A DNA stretch of 17,702 nucleotides from Gastranaerophilus sp045639085. GTDB lineage: Bacteria; Cyanobacteriota; Vampirovibrionia; Gastranaerophilales; Gastranaerophilaceae. Where the stretch lies: NCBI GenBank assembly GCA_045639085.1, contig JAZUCM010000034.1:1-17702 (forward strand), written 5' to 3'. Below the pieces are notes generated by a model. It was not told the DNA's origin and did no database searches. It saw only the letters and a list, made by a program, of their open reading frames with translations. The translations under genes were made by a program, and so were the position numbers. Shown piece by piece: positions 1 through 5,426 of the stretch. Every line of letters begins with the position of its first letter. The stretch's first letter is position 1.

Positions 1-76
1 GGTTAAATGGGAATAATGTAATAAACAATGGTAAAATCGCGGCGTCTTAACATTATTTATTTCCATAACCCCATTT

Positions 77-108
77 AACTTTTTAACCTTTAAACCTTTT
101 AACACATT
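77..108. repeat. 8-bp periodic AT-rich tandem array
   Basis: Four consecutive octamers start with AA and carry a CTTT-like core (AACTTTTT, AACCTTTA, AACCTTTT, AACACATT). The array sits in a low-complexity AT-rich stretch (1-114) with no convincing gene. A loose inverted similarity links the first bases of the window (GGTTAAATGGG) to about 68-80. No function can be assigned; it may be slipped-strand expansion in intergenic DNA. Confidence 0.5.
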
Positions 109-114
109 CCCCTC

Positions 115-143
115 TTGACAAAATCGCGAACATGGTAAATAAT
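115..143 (+). promoter_or_regulatory. Sigma70-type promoter candidate
   Basis: A perfect -35 TTGACA (115-120) is followed after 17 bp by AATAAT (138-143), a fair -10 box. Transcription would start near 150 and run through the G tract into the small ORF at 286, giving a leader of about 135 nt. Confidence 0.45.
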
Positions 144-185
144 GATAATATGTTAAATGAAAATGAAAGTATAAAGAGTTCAATA

Positions 186-196
186 GGGGGGGGGGG
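186..196. repeat. Homopolymeric G11 tract
   Basis: Eleven G in a row lie in otherwise AT-rich DNA, between the candidate promoter at 115-143 and the small ORF at 286. Tracts of this length are prone to slippage and, in other bacteria, act as phase-variation switches. Here the tract would lie in the transcribed leader, not in a codon frame. It may also be a sequencing or assembly length error. Confidence 0.7.
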
Positions 197-246
197 CGCA
201 TCAACAGCCTGATTATATCTGGCTTTGCGAGTCATGTTTTGCCAAA

Positions 247-281
247 ACCTCCGGCCCTTGTGAACGTAAGATTACGGAGGT
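247..281 (+). promoter_or_regulatory. Hairpin sequestering the SD of the 63-codon ORF
   Basis: ACCTCCG (247-253) is the exact complement of CGGAGGT (275-281), which is a strong Shine-Dalgarno sequence ending 4 nt before the ATG at 286. In a transcript from the upstream promoter, the pairing would hide the ribosome-binding site. That layout fits a translational switch or thermometer. Only the pairing is seen; the regulation is inferred. Confidence 0.45.
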
Positions 282-285
282 AAAC

Positions 286-477
286 ATGACAGAAACAACA
301 AACATTACGACCCCAAATTGCTCAACGCTGGTACTGCGCCTCGCGTTAAACGCCACCGCTCGCGCTTGCGCGAAAGAGCGCGGTCTTCCGCGTCGCGCGC
401 TCGCCTCTTCGCAAGCAAAGCTTGCTTCGTGGCTCTGCGCAGCAGGCAAAAAAAAGCTATGTACTTTAGGTGCATAG
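286..477 (+). CDS. Possible 63-aa protein in a GC-rich structured island
   Basis: The open frame has an excellent SD (GGAGG, 6 nt before ATG). It encodes 63 residues rich in Ala, Arg, Lys, Leu and Cys, with no domain I recognise. The sequence at about 330-445 is far richer in G+C than any neighbour. It is a chain of short perfect palindromes: CGCGC-TT-GCGCG, GCAAGC-AAA-GCTTGC, GAGCGCG paired with CGCGCTC, and CTGCGC (335-340) paired with GCGCAG (437-442), which would close the whole domain. A structured RNA or repeat element is therefore at least as likely as a protein. The antisense frame is also open over this stretch, as expected of GC-rich sequence. Confidence 0.3.
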   Translation: MTETTNITTPNCSTLVLRLALNATARACAKERGLPRRALASSQAKLASWLCAAGKKKLCTLGA

Positions 478-479
478 CT
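447..479 (-). terminator. Rho-independent terminator, leftward
   Basis: Read on the minus strand, the stem AGCTATGCAC/GTACATAGCT (10 pairs including one G-U, 5-nt loop; 455-479) is followed by eight T. It would stop leftward transcripts coming from 480-664, a stretch with no convincing gene. The plus-strand side has no T run. Confidence 0.6.
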
Positions 480-664
480 GTTGATTAGGGATATGTGTAT
501 CTTAGTCTCTAAGGAGTATGGTTTTATATTACTCAATTCCTCTTTAAAACACATCATCCGTTTTGTCGACTTTTTATTAAATCTCATACTTTATTTGAAT
601 TATCCTCTGAAAACTTTTTCTTCTGCAACCATTGTTTCGCTCCGTTCCACTCTTGCCAAAATAT
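480..664. other. Intergenic stretch, no convincing gene
   Basis: AT-rich DNA between two leftward terminators. Short frames exist on both strands but none has an SD or recognisable content. A minus-strand frame ending near 590 encodes a plausible-looking Trp/Lys-rich C-terminal peptide (WQEWNGAKQWLQKKK), which could be the tail of a decayed gene; I cannot support more. Confidence 0.4.
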
Positions 665-696
665 AAAAAGAGATAGGACTTAACCTATCTCTTTTT
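665..696 (-). terminator. Terminator of the tRNA-Lys transcript
   Basis: A perfect 13-bp inverted repeat (AAAAAGAGATAGG, 665-677, and its complement 684-696) with a 6-nt loop begins 1-2 nt after the tRNA 3' end. On the minus strand the stem ends in CTCTTTTT, a typical intrinsic terminator. The symmetry would let it work in both directions. Confidence 0.85.
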
Positions 697-697
697 A

Positions 698-770
698 TGC
701 GCTTGGCGCGATTCGAACGCGCGACCTATCCCTTAAAAGGGGAGTGCTCTACCTGCTGAGCTACAAGCGC
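698..770 (-). tRNA. tRNA-Lys (anticodon TTT)
   Basis: On the minus strand the acceptor GCGCTTG pairs with CAAGCGC. The D arm is GCTC-AGCAGGTA-GAGC, the anticodon loop CTTTTAA holds TTT, and the T arm is GCGCG-TTCGAAT-CGCGC. The anticodon stem CTCCC/GGGAT has four pairs and a C-U mismatch at 27-43. CCA is not encoded. A perfect terminator follows directly. The gene decodes AAA/AAG lysine codons, which are abundant here. The structure is complete enough to be sure of the identity. Confidence 0.95.
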
Positions 771-913
771 TTATGTACTTTTTCTTTGTGACTCGCCTTA
801 ATTCGACCCTGTTGGCTTTCACACGTTTTTGCCAGATTCCACCAGCTTCAGGCCGCCTTCGCTTGTCTTTACCCGCCGACCTATAAGCTATTCTATAACT
901 GTCATCGGCTTGC
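771..913 (-). ncRNA. Transcribed leader of tRNA-Lys, possibly structured
   Basis: The promoter at 920-948 implies about 140 nt of RNA 5' of the tRNA. The segment contains pairable arms (GCCGA/TCGGC at 905-909 and 875-879; TGGC/GCCA further on) and is richer in G+C than the flanks. It matches no RNA family I know. A minus-strand frame runs through promoter, leader and tRNA and is therefore not a gene. It may simply be a 5' leader removed by RNase P. Confidence 0.3.
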
Positions 914-919
914 ATATCC

Positions 920-948
920 ATACTAGCAAGAAAATATTTTAATGTCAA
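920..948 (-). promoter_or_regulatory. Promoter of the tRNA-Lys transcript
   Basis: On the minus strand, TTGACA (943-948) is followed after 17 bp by TAGTAT (920-925), close to the sigma70 consensus. The predicted start is near 913 and the transcript runs into tRNA-Lys at 770. Confidence 0.7.
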
Positions 949-997
949 GCATTATTTTTTGATAGCAAATTTTTTTCTTTACCAATTTTAAAACTTT

Positions 998-1765
998 ATG
1001 GTTTCTCAAAATATTACATTCAAAAGTCGAGCGCAAGTTGTTCGTGATGCACAATGGGTTGCGCAGAAAGCGCATAGCCATTTCCCGCATGTGTCAATGT
1101 CGTTGACTGCTTGTTTTTGGGATAATAACCCGGTAAAGGCTTATAAATTTCGCGGACTGGAGAGGCGTAATGATGTTAATATCGGTAGGGCTAGAGCTCA
1201 ATACCCTTTTTATGGGCGTGATTCCTTTGAGGCTTTTACAAATATTATTAATAGGATGAAAAATTCCCGTGTTGGAAACTGTTTTGAAGGTGCGTTGCTG
1301 GGCGAGCTTGTTGCTAAAATGAATGGCGCTAAAAATGTTTATACGGGTTCTTTGTTTTTTGATGAAATAAAGCTTGATCATCGCGTGGCTTTTGTAACTG
1401 ACAAGCCGGTTAAGATGGGGGATAATGTTTTTAAAGGCAAAGAGGCCGTTATTATTGACCCATGGCTTGGGATTGCTGATTATGCGGGGAATATTTTTGA
1501 CAAATTTAAGCATGACTATAACAATATATTTAGACTTATGCCGGACGAAAAATTTTATATTTGGGGGCTGGACAGGGCAAAAGTTACGGTTGATGACTTT
1601 AAGGCCGGAAGGTTAGAGAAAAAACCTAAGCACAAAATGAAGCTTGTTGTTTCGGAAAATGTTACAAAAAAGTTGTCTGAGGCTGATTTACAAACTTTTC
1701 GTTCGCTTTACCCCGAATTACTTTTTCAAGGGAAAAATGGGCGAAATTTATTTGAGAATGTGTAA
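998..1765 (+). CDS. Predicted papain/transglutaminase-like cysteine hydrolase
   Basis: A 255-residue protein without signal peptide or membrane segment. Three separated motifs have the order and spacing of a Cys-His-Asp catalytic triad. Cys95 lies in GNCFEGALLGEL, where a helix would follow the nucleophile. His128 lies in DHRVAFVT, a beta strand. Asp154 lies in EAVIIDPWLG. The Cys-His-DPW pattern occurs in papain-like and transglutaminase-like hydrolases, including toxin and effector domains such as YopT-type or Tox-PL; assignment to one family is inference. The N-terminus (NITFKSR) resembles that of the MalQ-like protein at 6805. No SD precedes the ATG; the gene stands alone between tRNA-Lys (divergent) and the cupin gene. 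The substrate is unknown. Confidence 0.7.
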   Translation: MVSQNITFKSRAQVVRDAQWVAQKAHSHFPHVSMSLTACFWDNNPVKAYKFRGLERRNDVNIGRARAQYPFYGRDSFEAFTNIINRMKNSRVGNCFEGALLGELVAKMNGAKNVYTGSLFFDEIKLDHRVAFVTDKPVKMGDNVFKGKEAVIIDPWLGIADYAGNIFDKFKHDYNNIFRLMPDEKFYIWGLDRAKVTVDDFKAGRLEKKPKHKMKLVVSENVTKKLSEADLQTFRSLYPELLFQGKNGRNLFENV

Positions 1766-1844
1766 AATTAACATTTTGTCGGATGAAAAATCCTGAAAAA
1801 TTTGCTCTAATGTATTTGTACACAAAAATAAGGAGTGAAGTTTT

Positions 1845-2150
1845 ATGTTTTACAATGTTTTGAAAGTCAAAGACTTGGTTGATTTGGATGGTGAAATGTT
1901 TGACAAAAATGTGTTGATGGAAAGTGAACACGGGGCGTTAACGGCTATTGCGCTAAAGAAAAACGAAATTATTGACACGCATACCTCAACTTGCGATGCT
2001 GCGGTTTTGGTTCTTGATGGCGAAATCGAAATGCATTTTGATGCGCAGCAATTTGATGTTGATAAAGGCGAAATTTTAATGTTCAAAAAAGATGAACAAC
2101 ACAAGGTTTTGGCTAAAAAGGATAGCAAGTTTTTGCTTGTAAAAATATAA
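1845..2150 (+). CDS. Small single-domain cupin
   Basis: A 101-residue protein with the cupin_2 pattern. The motif-1 region (ITAIALKKNEIIDTH..., with His and Glu candidates) is followed by a VLDGEIEMHFDAQQFDVDKGEILMFKKDEQHKV segment holding the Gly-Glu turn and the late His. Such proteins are small beta barrels that often bind a metal or small ligand; many are unassigned. The start is supported by AAGGAG 8 nt upstream. It is followed by a hairpin terminator and is probably monocistronic. Only one or two of the usual three metal-binding His can be placed, so metal binding is uncertain and the ligand is unknown. Confidence 0.85.
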   Translation: MFYNVLKVKDLVDLDGEMFDKNVLMESEHGALTAIALKKNEIIDTHTSTCDAAVLVLDGEIEMHFDAQQFDVDKGEILMFKKDEQHKVLAKKDSKFLLVKI

Positions 2151-2161
2151 TATCAAAAAAT

Positions 2162-2187
2162 AAGGCGGACTTTAGTCCGCCTTTAAA
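2162..2187 (+). terminator. Terminator after the cupin gene
   Basis: AAGGCGGAC (2162-2170) pairs perfectly with GTCCGCCTT (2175-2183) around a TTTA loop. The T tail on the plus strand is short, but on the minus strand the stem is followed by ATTTTTT, so it may act in both directions. Confidence 0.65.
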
Positions 2188-2437
2188 CCAATTAGTATTC
2201 CAAAATCTCCCCATATCATAAATATATGAGCCCTATTCCTGTGCTTACCTGGCAATTTTGAACCGGGTAAGTCCTTGATTTATATTCTAGCGCTAAAAAA
2301 ATTTTTTTTACAGTAAAAATCTTGTGGCATGCCAATTTCGTTACAAAAAAATTTACTAAACTTTTGTAAAGTTGAGGTTGAAAATCTATTGTAAGTCACA
2401 ATTGATAACGTGCATGGTCAAGTCGGACGGTTTGTAA
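2188..2437. other. Intergenic region with one strong hairpin
   Basis: No gene is visible in about 250 bp. A 9-pair hairpin with one G-T pair, CTTACCTGG (2244-2252) with CCGGGTAAG (2263-2271) and a 10-nt loop, is followed by AGCGCT and an A7/T8 run (about 2290-2310). This could be a terminator-like or small-RNA element. It matches no RNA family I can name. Confidence 0.4.
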
Positions 2438-2443
2438 TATAAT
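2415..2443 (+). promoter_or_regulatory. Promoter giving a leaderless lipM/lplA-like mRNA
   Basis: TGGTCA (2415-2420), 17 bp, then a perfect TATAAT (2438-2443). Only 6 nt separate the -10 box from the ATG at 2450, so the transcript should begin at or next to the start codon. No SD is present, in agreement with a leaderless mRNA. Confidence 0.6.
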
Positions 2444-2449
2444 CATTTT

Positions 2450-3106
2450 ATGAGATATATTGATTATGATGTTAAAAACGGTGTTGAGAACATGCGTATT
2501 GATGCGCAGTTGTTGGAATACGCAATTGATGAAGGGTTGCAAGAGCCGATATTTCGCCTTTATGGCTGGTCGCCGGCTTGTGTTTCGCTGGGGCGGAATC
2601 AGAAGGACGACTTTTTGGATTATGAATATCTACGCTCTTTAGGTGTTGATGTTGTCAGACGTTTGACTGGTGGGCGTGCGCTTTTGCACGATGATGAGAT
2701 TACGTATAGTGTTATTTGCCCGATTTCGTATCTGAAAAATGGCGGAAATGTTGTCGAATCATACAAAGAAATTTGCCAAGTTTTGGTCGATGCTTTTAAA
2801 CAGGTTGGAAGCGAGTTGACACTTGGGGCTGAAAAAGGCGTTCATACAAAATTTGATTATTGTATGTTGGTTTCGACCGGGGCCGATTTGTGCTACAAAG
2901 GTAAAAAATTGATAGGTTCTGCCCAGTTTAGAAAAGATGGCTATATACTTCAGCACGGTTCGATTTTATATGATTATGATAAAAGTCGTTTGGAAAAGAT
3001 TTTTAAAGAGTCAGTTTCAACGGAAGAAATAACGTGTATAAAAGAGATTGCCCCTACCCTGTCCCGGCATGATGTTGTTGAATTATTAAGGAATGTAAAG
3101 TTGTGA
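2450..3106 (+). CDS. Lipoate/octanoate transferase, LipM/LplA family
   Basis: A 218-residue member of the biotin/lipoate protein ligase fold that attaches octanoyl or lipoyl groups to E2/GcvH lipoyl domains. Family signatures are in order: SLGRNQ (46-51), RRLTGGRALLHDDE (70-83), a Cys at 138 in the DYCML segment where LipM-type octanoyltransferases carry the catalytic Cys, GKKLIGSAQFRKDG (151-164) with the substrate lysine region, and LQHGSI (167-172). The N-terminus (YIDYDVKNGVENM...LDA-like) aligns with LipM starts, so the first ATG is kept although it lacks an SD. The protein is shorter than typical LipM (about 280) and lacks the accessory C-terminal domain. Octanoyltransferase versus ligase cannot be settled from sequence alone. 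Confidence 0.85.
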   Translation: MRYIDYDVKNGVENMRIDAQLLEYAIDEGLQEPIFRLYGWSPACVSLGRNQKDDFLDYEYLRSLGVDVVRRLTGGRALLHDDEITYSVICPISYLKNGGNVVESYKEICQVLVDAFKQVGSELTLGAEKGVHTKFDYCMLVSTGADLCYKGKKLIGSAQFRKDGYILQHGSILYDYDKSRLEKIFKESVSTEEITCIKEIAPTLSRHDVVELLRNVKL

Positions 3107-3124
3107 TTCTATTTGGCGCAATTT

Positions 3125-3168
3125 CCTCGTTAGTAAATACTTTATATATACAAAGGACTAAAACGAGG
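3125..3168 (+). promoter_or_regulatory. Inverted repeat overlapping the SD of the 3177 gene
   Basis: CCTCGTT (3125-3131) is complementary to AACGAGG (3162-3168), which contains the SD; AGT/ACT (3132-3134 and 3157-3159) extends it. In a longer transcript this would sequester the SD. If transcription starts nearer 3150, the repeat is a DNA site instead. A weak promoter (TTGGCG 3113-3118, 17 bp, AATACT) lies across it. Confidence 0.35.
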
Positions 3169-3176
3169 AGTTTATT

Positions 3177-4388
3177 ATGGGCGGTAATGGCAATGGATAT
3201 TTACCTATTGGTTATGGGTTAGGCACATATCTTGGGAGCATGTCTGACTTTTATACGAGAGGAATGAGAACTTCTCCAGCTTGTTATTGGCCGGCAAGGG
3301 ATTACACCTCTGCTTGGGAAGGCTATAATTATCATATTTCTCAGCCATACGGTATGTTGCATACTTATGTTGGGAAGCCGTATTATACTGTAGCGGATTC
3401 GTTTCAGGTGCCATATTCCTTGGCGATGAGTGCGCAAGGTTTTCGTACTGCTTATTCGCCTGATGATATCGCAGCAACATTACAAAATATTTCGCTTCAA
3501 AACGGTATGAGTGCATTGGCTAAACAAACGGGTGCTGATCTTAGCAAAATTCAGACTATCGGACAGTGGAAAAATGAAAAAGTGTTGAAAGATGAGCCTG
3601 AACTTAAAGAAAAAATTATTGAATTAGAGAAAAAAGCAAAAGCTTTGTTGGAACAACTTGAAAAAGTTATGAAAAACGAAGATGGTAAGTTGTCTGCTGT
3701 ACAAATGAATGCAAAAATAAAGGCTATTTCTGAGGCGGCTGCTCCACTATACAAGGAAGCAGAAGCAATACATAAAGAACTAAACGAACTTCAAGCTAAG
3801 CTTGTTCAAGCGGAAGCTGAAGCTGCGCAAGAAGAAGTCGAAGACATCGTGGATGATGACGGTGACGATGCTGGTGATACGGATCCGGCTAAAGTTCAAC
3901 GTGAGGCTAAGGCTGATTTCAGAAAAGCGTATGCTGAGGCAACAGGCGGAACATACGATTCTTCCAAAACATACAAGCCGTTCCCGGAAGAAATTACTTA
4001 TTCCGCAGACAAAAAAGAATACAAAGTAACTGTCGAGGGTAAAACTTTTACGGGTAAAGATTTTGCCGAACTCGACAAAAAAATCTCAAAATCAACCGAT
4101 GAGAACATAAAAGACAAGTGGGCTGAAATAAAAGAAGAACTGCTTGAAGAAACAGGTAAGACTCGTCGTCCGGCAAAACGCCGCGAAGAGTACACACCAA
4201 AACAAGAACAAACTTCTGATGAAAAAACAGAAGTGACGGAAAAAGGTACCAAAGTTAAGGTTAAAAATAAAAAAGGTCAACCGATGGCGGGCAAATACTA
4301 TGAGTACAAAGGTAAAATCTACAAAATCGAAAAAGACCAAGCAAAACCGATAGATGTTACGGACTCTGTAGAGAAACAAACTGCGTAA
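3177..4388 (+). CDS. Protein of unknown function, coiled coil, Gly/Tyr-rich N-terminus
   Basis: A 403-residue protein I cannot assign. Residues 1-95 are rich in Gly, Tyr, Ser and Pro and include MSDFYT (22-27). Residues about 135-222 form a strong Lys/Glu/Ala heptad-type coiled coil. Residues 220-236 are an Asp-rich linker. The C-terminal half is highly charged, with a short beta-rich YYEYKGKIYKIEKD segment near the end. There is no signal peptide or membrane span. The start is fixed by GAGGAG 6 nt upstream. The next gene (4422) begins 33 nt downstream with almost the same leader, so both are probably one transcript. The MSD(D)FYT motif recurs in the 11331 protein. A scaffold or structural role would fit, but this is a guess. 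Confidence 0.85.
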   Translation: MGGNGNGYLPIGYGLGTYLGSMSDFYTRGMRTSPACYWPARDYTSAWEGYNYHISQPYGMLHTYVGKPYYTVADSFQVPYSLAMSAQGFRTAYSPDDIAATLQNISLQNGMSALAKQTGADLSKIQTIGQWKNEKVLKDEPELKEKIIELEKKAKALLEQLEKVMKNEDGKLSAVQMNAKIKAISEAAAPLYKEAEAIHKELNELQAKLVQAEAEAAQEEVEDIVDDDGDDAGDTDPAKVQREAKADFRKAYAEATGGTYDSSKTYKPFPEEITYSADKKEYKVTVEGKTFTGKDFAELDKKISKSTDENIKDKWAEIKEELLEETGKTRRPAKRREEYTPKQEQTSDEKTEVTEKGTKVKVKNKKGQPMAGKYYEYKGKIYKIEKDQAKPIDVTDSVEKQTA

Positions 4389-4421
4389 TGTTGAATAAAT
4401 GAAGAAAAGCGAGGAGTTATT

Positions 4422-5210
4422 ATGGGCGACAAAATAGAAAGAAATAAAAATATTGCAGTATTGGCACAAGCATATTTACAGCTAAAACCCGAAGAACGTA
4501 CGGCTGAAAAGGCGATGATGATTTTTAGCGCATTTAACACTAATACGGCTGGTAATAGTAAAGAAAGATTGGACAGTGTCGATGATATTGACAAGTATTT
4601 TAAAGATATCAACGGGCTTAATATCACTCCAATGAATGACGTTACCAAGGATGAGTTTCTAGAAAATATTGATGACTGGGCTGAATATTTTGCCGCATAC
4701 GAAGCGCCTGAGCCGGAAGAAAAAGTTGAAATGCCTTTCAAAAAGGTTGATACTAAAACGGCAAAAGACTTGGCGGATAATTTGATAAAAGCTCTTGCTG
4801 CTGAGACTCCCGGTGGAGTATCAATGACGGGTGGTATTGCCGCTTGGCTTGGAGACTTGTTTACTGTTGATACTGAACGTCATGATGAAGCATCTATGCT
4901 TTTTGGGCCAGACGAAGGTCAAATTAATTCCAGCAATATAGTTGAGGTATTGAAAAGGTCTCGTTTGACTAGCTTGGAAAGGGTAATTGGTTACTTAGAC
5001 GATGAGGATGCCTTGAATATAAGAACTTTTATAAGTGATGCTCTGACAAAGCGCGCTGATATTCTTCACCAAAAAGGTTTTCTTTCAAAGAAAGATGTAG
5101 ATGATATTGCTAGTCAAGCTCTTATACTACAAGGTGCTGAAAAAGATAACGAATTCAGGCAAGCTATTTATGCAATACTTCCCAAATTAACGGGGGTAGG
5201 TGTCGAGTAA
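4422..5210 (+). CDS. Protein of unknown function, second gene of pair
   Basis: A 262-residue, acidic, mainly helical protein with no signal peptide or membrane span and no domain I recognise. It contains ALAAETPGG (125-132), also found as LSAETPG in the 11331 protein at the same relative place (129-133 there). The C-terminal 110 residues resemble helical pairs with DD/ED turns (GYLDDEDALN, SKKDVDDIA). The start is supported by GCGAGGAGTTATTATGGGC, nearly identical to the context of the 3177 gene. It follows that gene by 33 nt, so co-expression and a shared complex are likely. Function is unknown. Confidence 0.85.
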   Translation: MGDKIERNKNIAVLAQAYLQLKPEERTAEKAMMIFSAFNTNTAGNSKERLDSVDDIDKYFKDINGLNITPMNDVTKDEFLENIDDWAEYFAAYEAPEPEEKVEMPFKKVDTKTAKDLADNLIKALAAETPGGVSMTGGIAAWLGDLFTVDTERHDEASMLFGPDEGQINSSNIVEVLKRSRLTSLERVIGYLDDEDALNIRTFISDALTKRADILHQKGFLSKKDVDDIASQALILQGAEKDNEFRQAIYAILPKLTGVGVE

Positions 5211-5223
5211 GACGAGCCGAAGA

Positions 5224-5319
5224 ATGACGACGCGTCATAAAAAGTATTCCGAGCGAGATTTTTGGAAAACTCGACTCGGTAAGGTAGAAGGTCGAAGAGG
5301 AGCCGGTAGGTTTAGTTAA
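5224..5319 (+). CDS. Possible 31-aa strongly basic peptide
   Basis: A 31-codon frame starts 13 nt after the 4422 gene and ends 2 nt before a terminator stem. It encodes a Lys/Arg-rich peptide beginning MTTRHKKYSERDFWK. There is no clear SD, and the DNA also contains two hairpins (ATGACG/CGTCAT at 5224-5238; CCGAG..CTCGG at 5249-5279), so an RNA explanation is equally possible. The tight fit before the terminator is the only reason to list it. Confidence 0.25.
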   Translation: MTTRHKKYSERDFWKTRLGKVEGRRGAGRFS

Positions 5320-5321
5320 GG

Positions 5322-5357
5322 AAAAGGTATGGGTTTATTCTTATACCTTTTTTATTT
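5322..5357 (+). terminator. Terminator of the 3177-4422 operon
   Basis: AAAAGGTAT (5322-5330) pairs with ATACCTTTT (5343-5351) around a 12-nt loop and is followed by a T-rich tail. The fic gene, coming from the other side, ends at 5427. Confidence 0.75.
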
Positions 5358-5358
5358 T

Positions 5359-5402
5359 ATCCGTTTATATCCATAAATATCCAATTATACCCAATTTTAT
5401 CC
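5359..5402. repeat. 10-bp periodic ATCC array
   Basis: The tetramer ATCC (once ACCC) occurs at 5359, 5369, 5379, 5389 and 5399, exactly every 10 bp, each followed by six A/T-rich bases. It lies between the operon terminator and the 3' end of fic. The helical phasing is notable but may be chance expansion of low-complexity DNA. Confidence 0.55.
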
Positions 5403-5426
5403 ATTTTGTAAAGGGGGATTTGAGAT

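Noticed and set aside
77..108. CRISPR-like array
   Set aside because: Units are only 8 bp with no spacers; the same holds for the arrays at 5359 and 17541. No cas genes.
213..587. 124-codon minus-strand frame across the GC-rich island
   Set aside because: It crosses the strong leftward terminator at 447-479 and opens mainly because GC-rich palindromic DNA lacks stops on both strands. No SD and no recognisable domain.
481..666. 61-codon plus frame beginning with TTG
   Set aside because: Low-complexity hydrophobic sequence, no SD, and its end runs into the tRNA terminator.
698..770. tRNA-Lys 3' end as attachment site of an integrative element
   Set aside because: The left flank looks foreign, but I found no second copy of the tRNA 3' end and no integrase in the window.
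733..948. 71-codon minus-strand frame
   Set aside because: It runs through the tRNA promoter, the leader and into tRNA-Lys itself; the start codon lies at the -35 box. It cannot be a gene on that transcript.
4092..4741. Overlapping minus-strand frames of 125 and 140 codons
   Set aside because: They lie antisense to the well-supported genes at 3177 and 4422 and consist of Phe/Ser-rich sequence expected opposite Lys/Glu codons.
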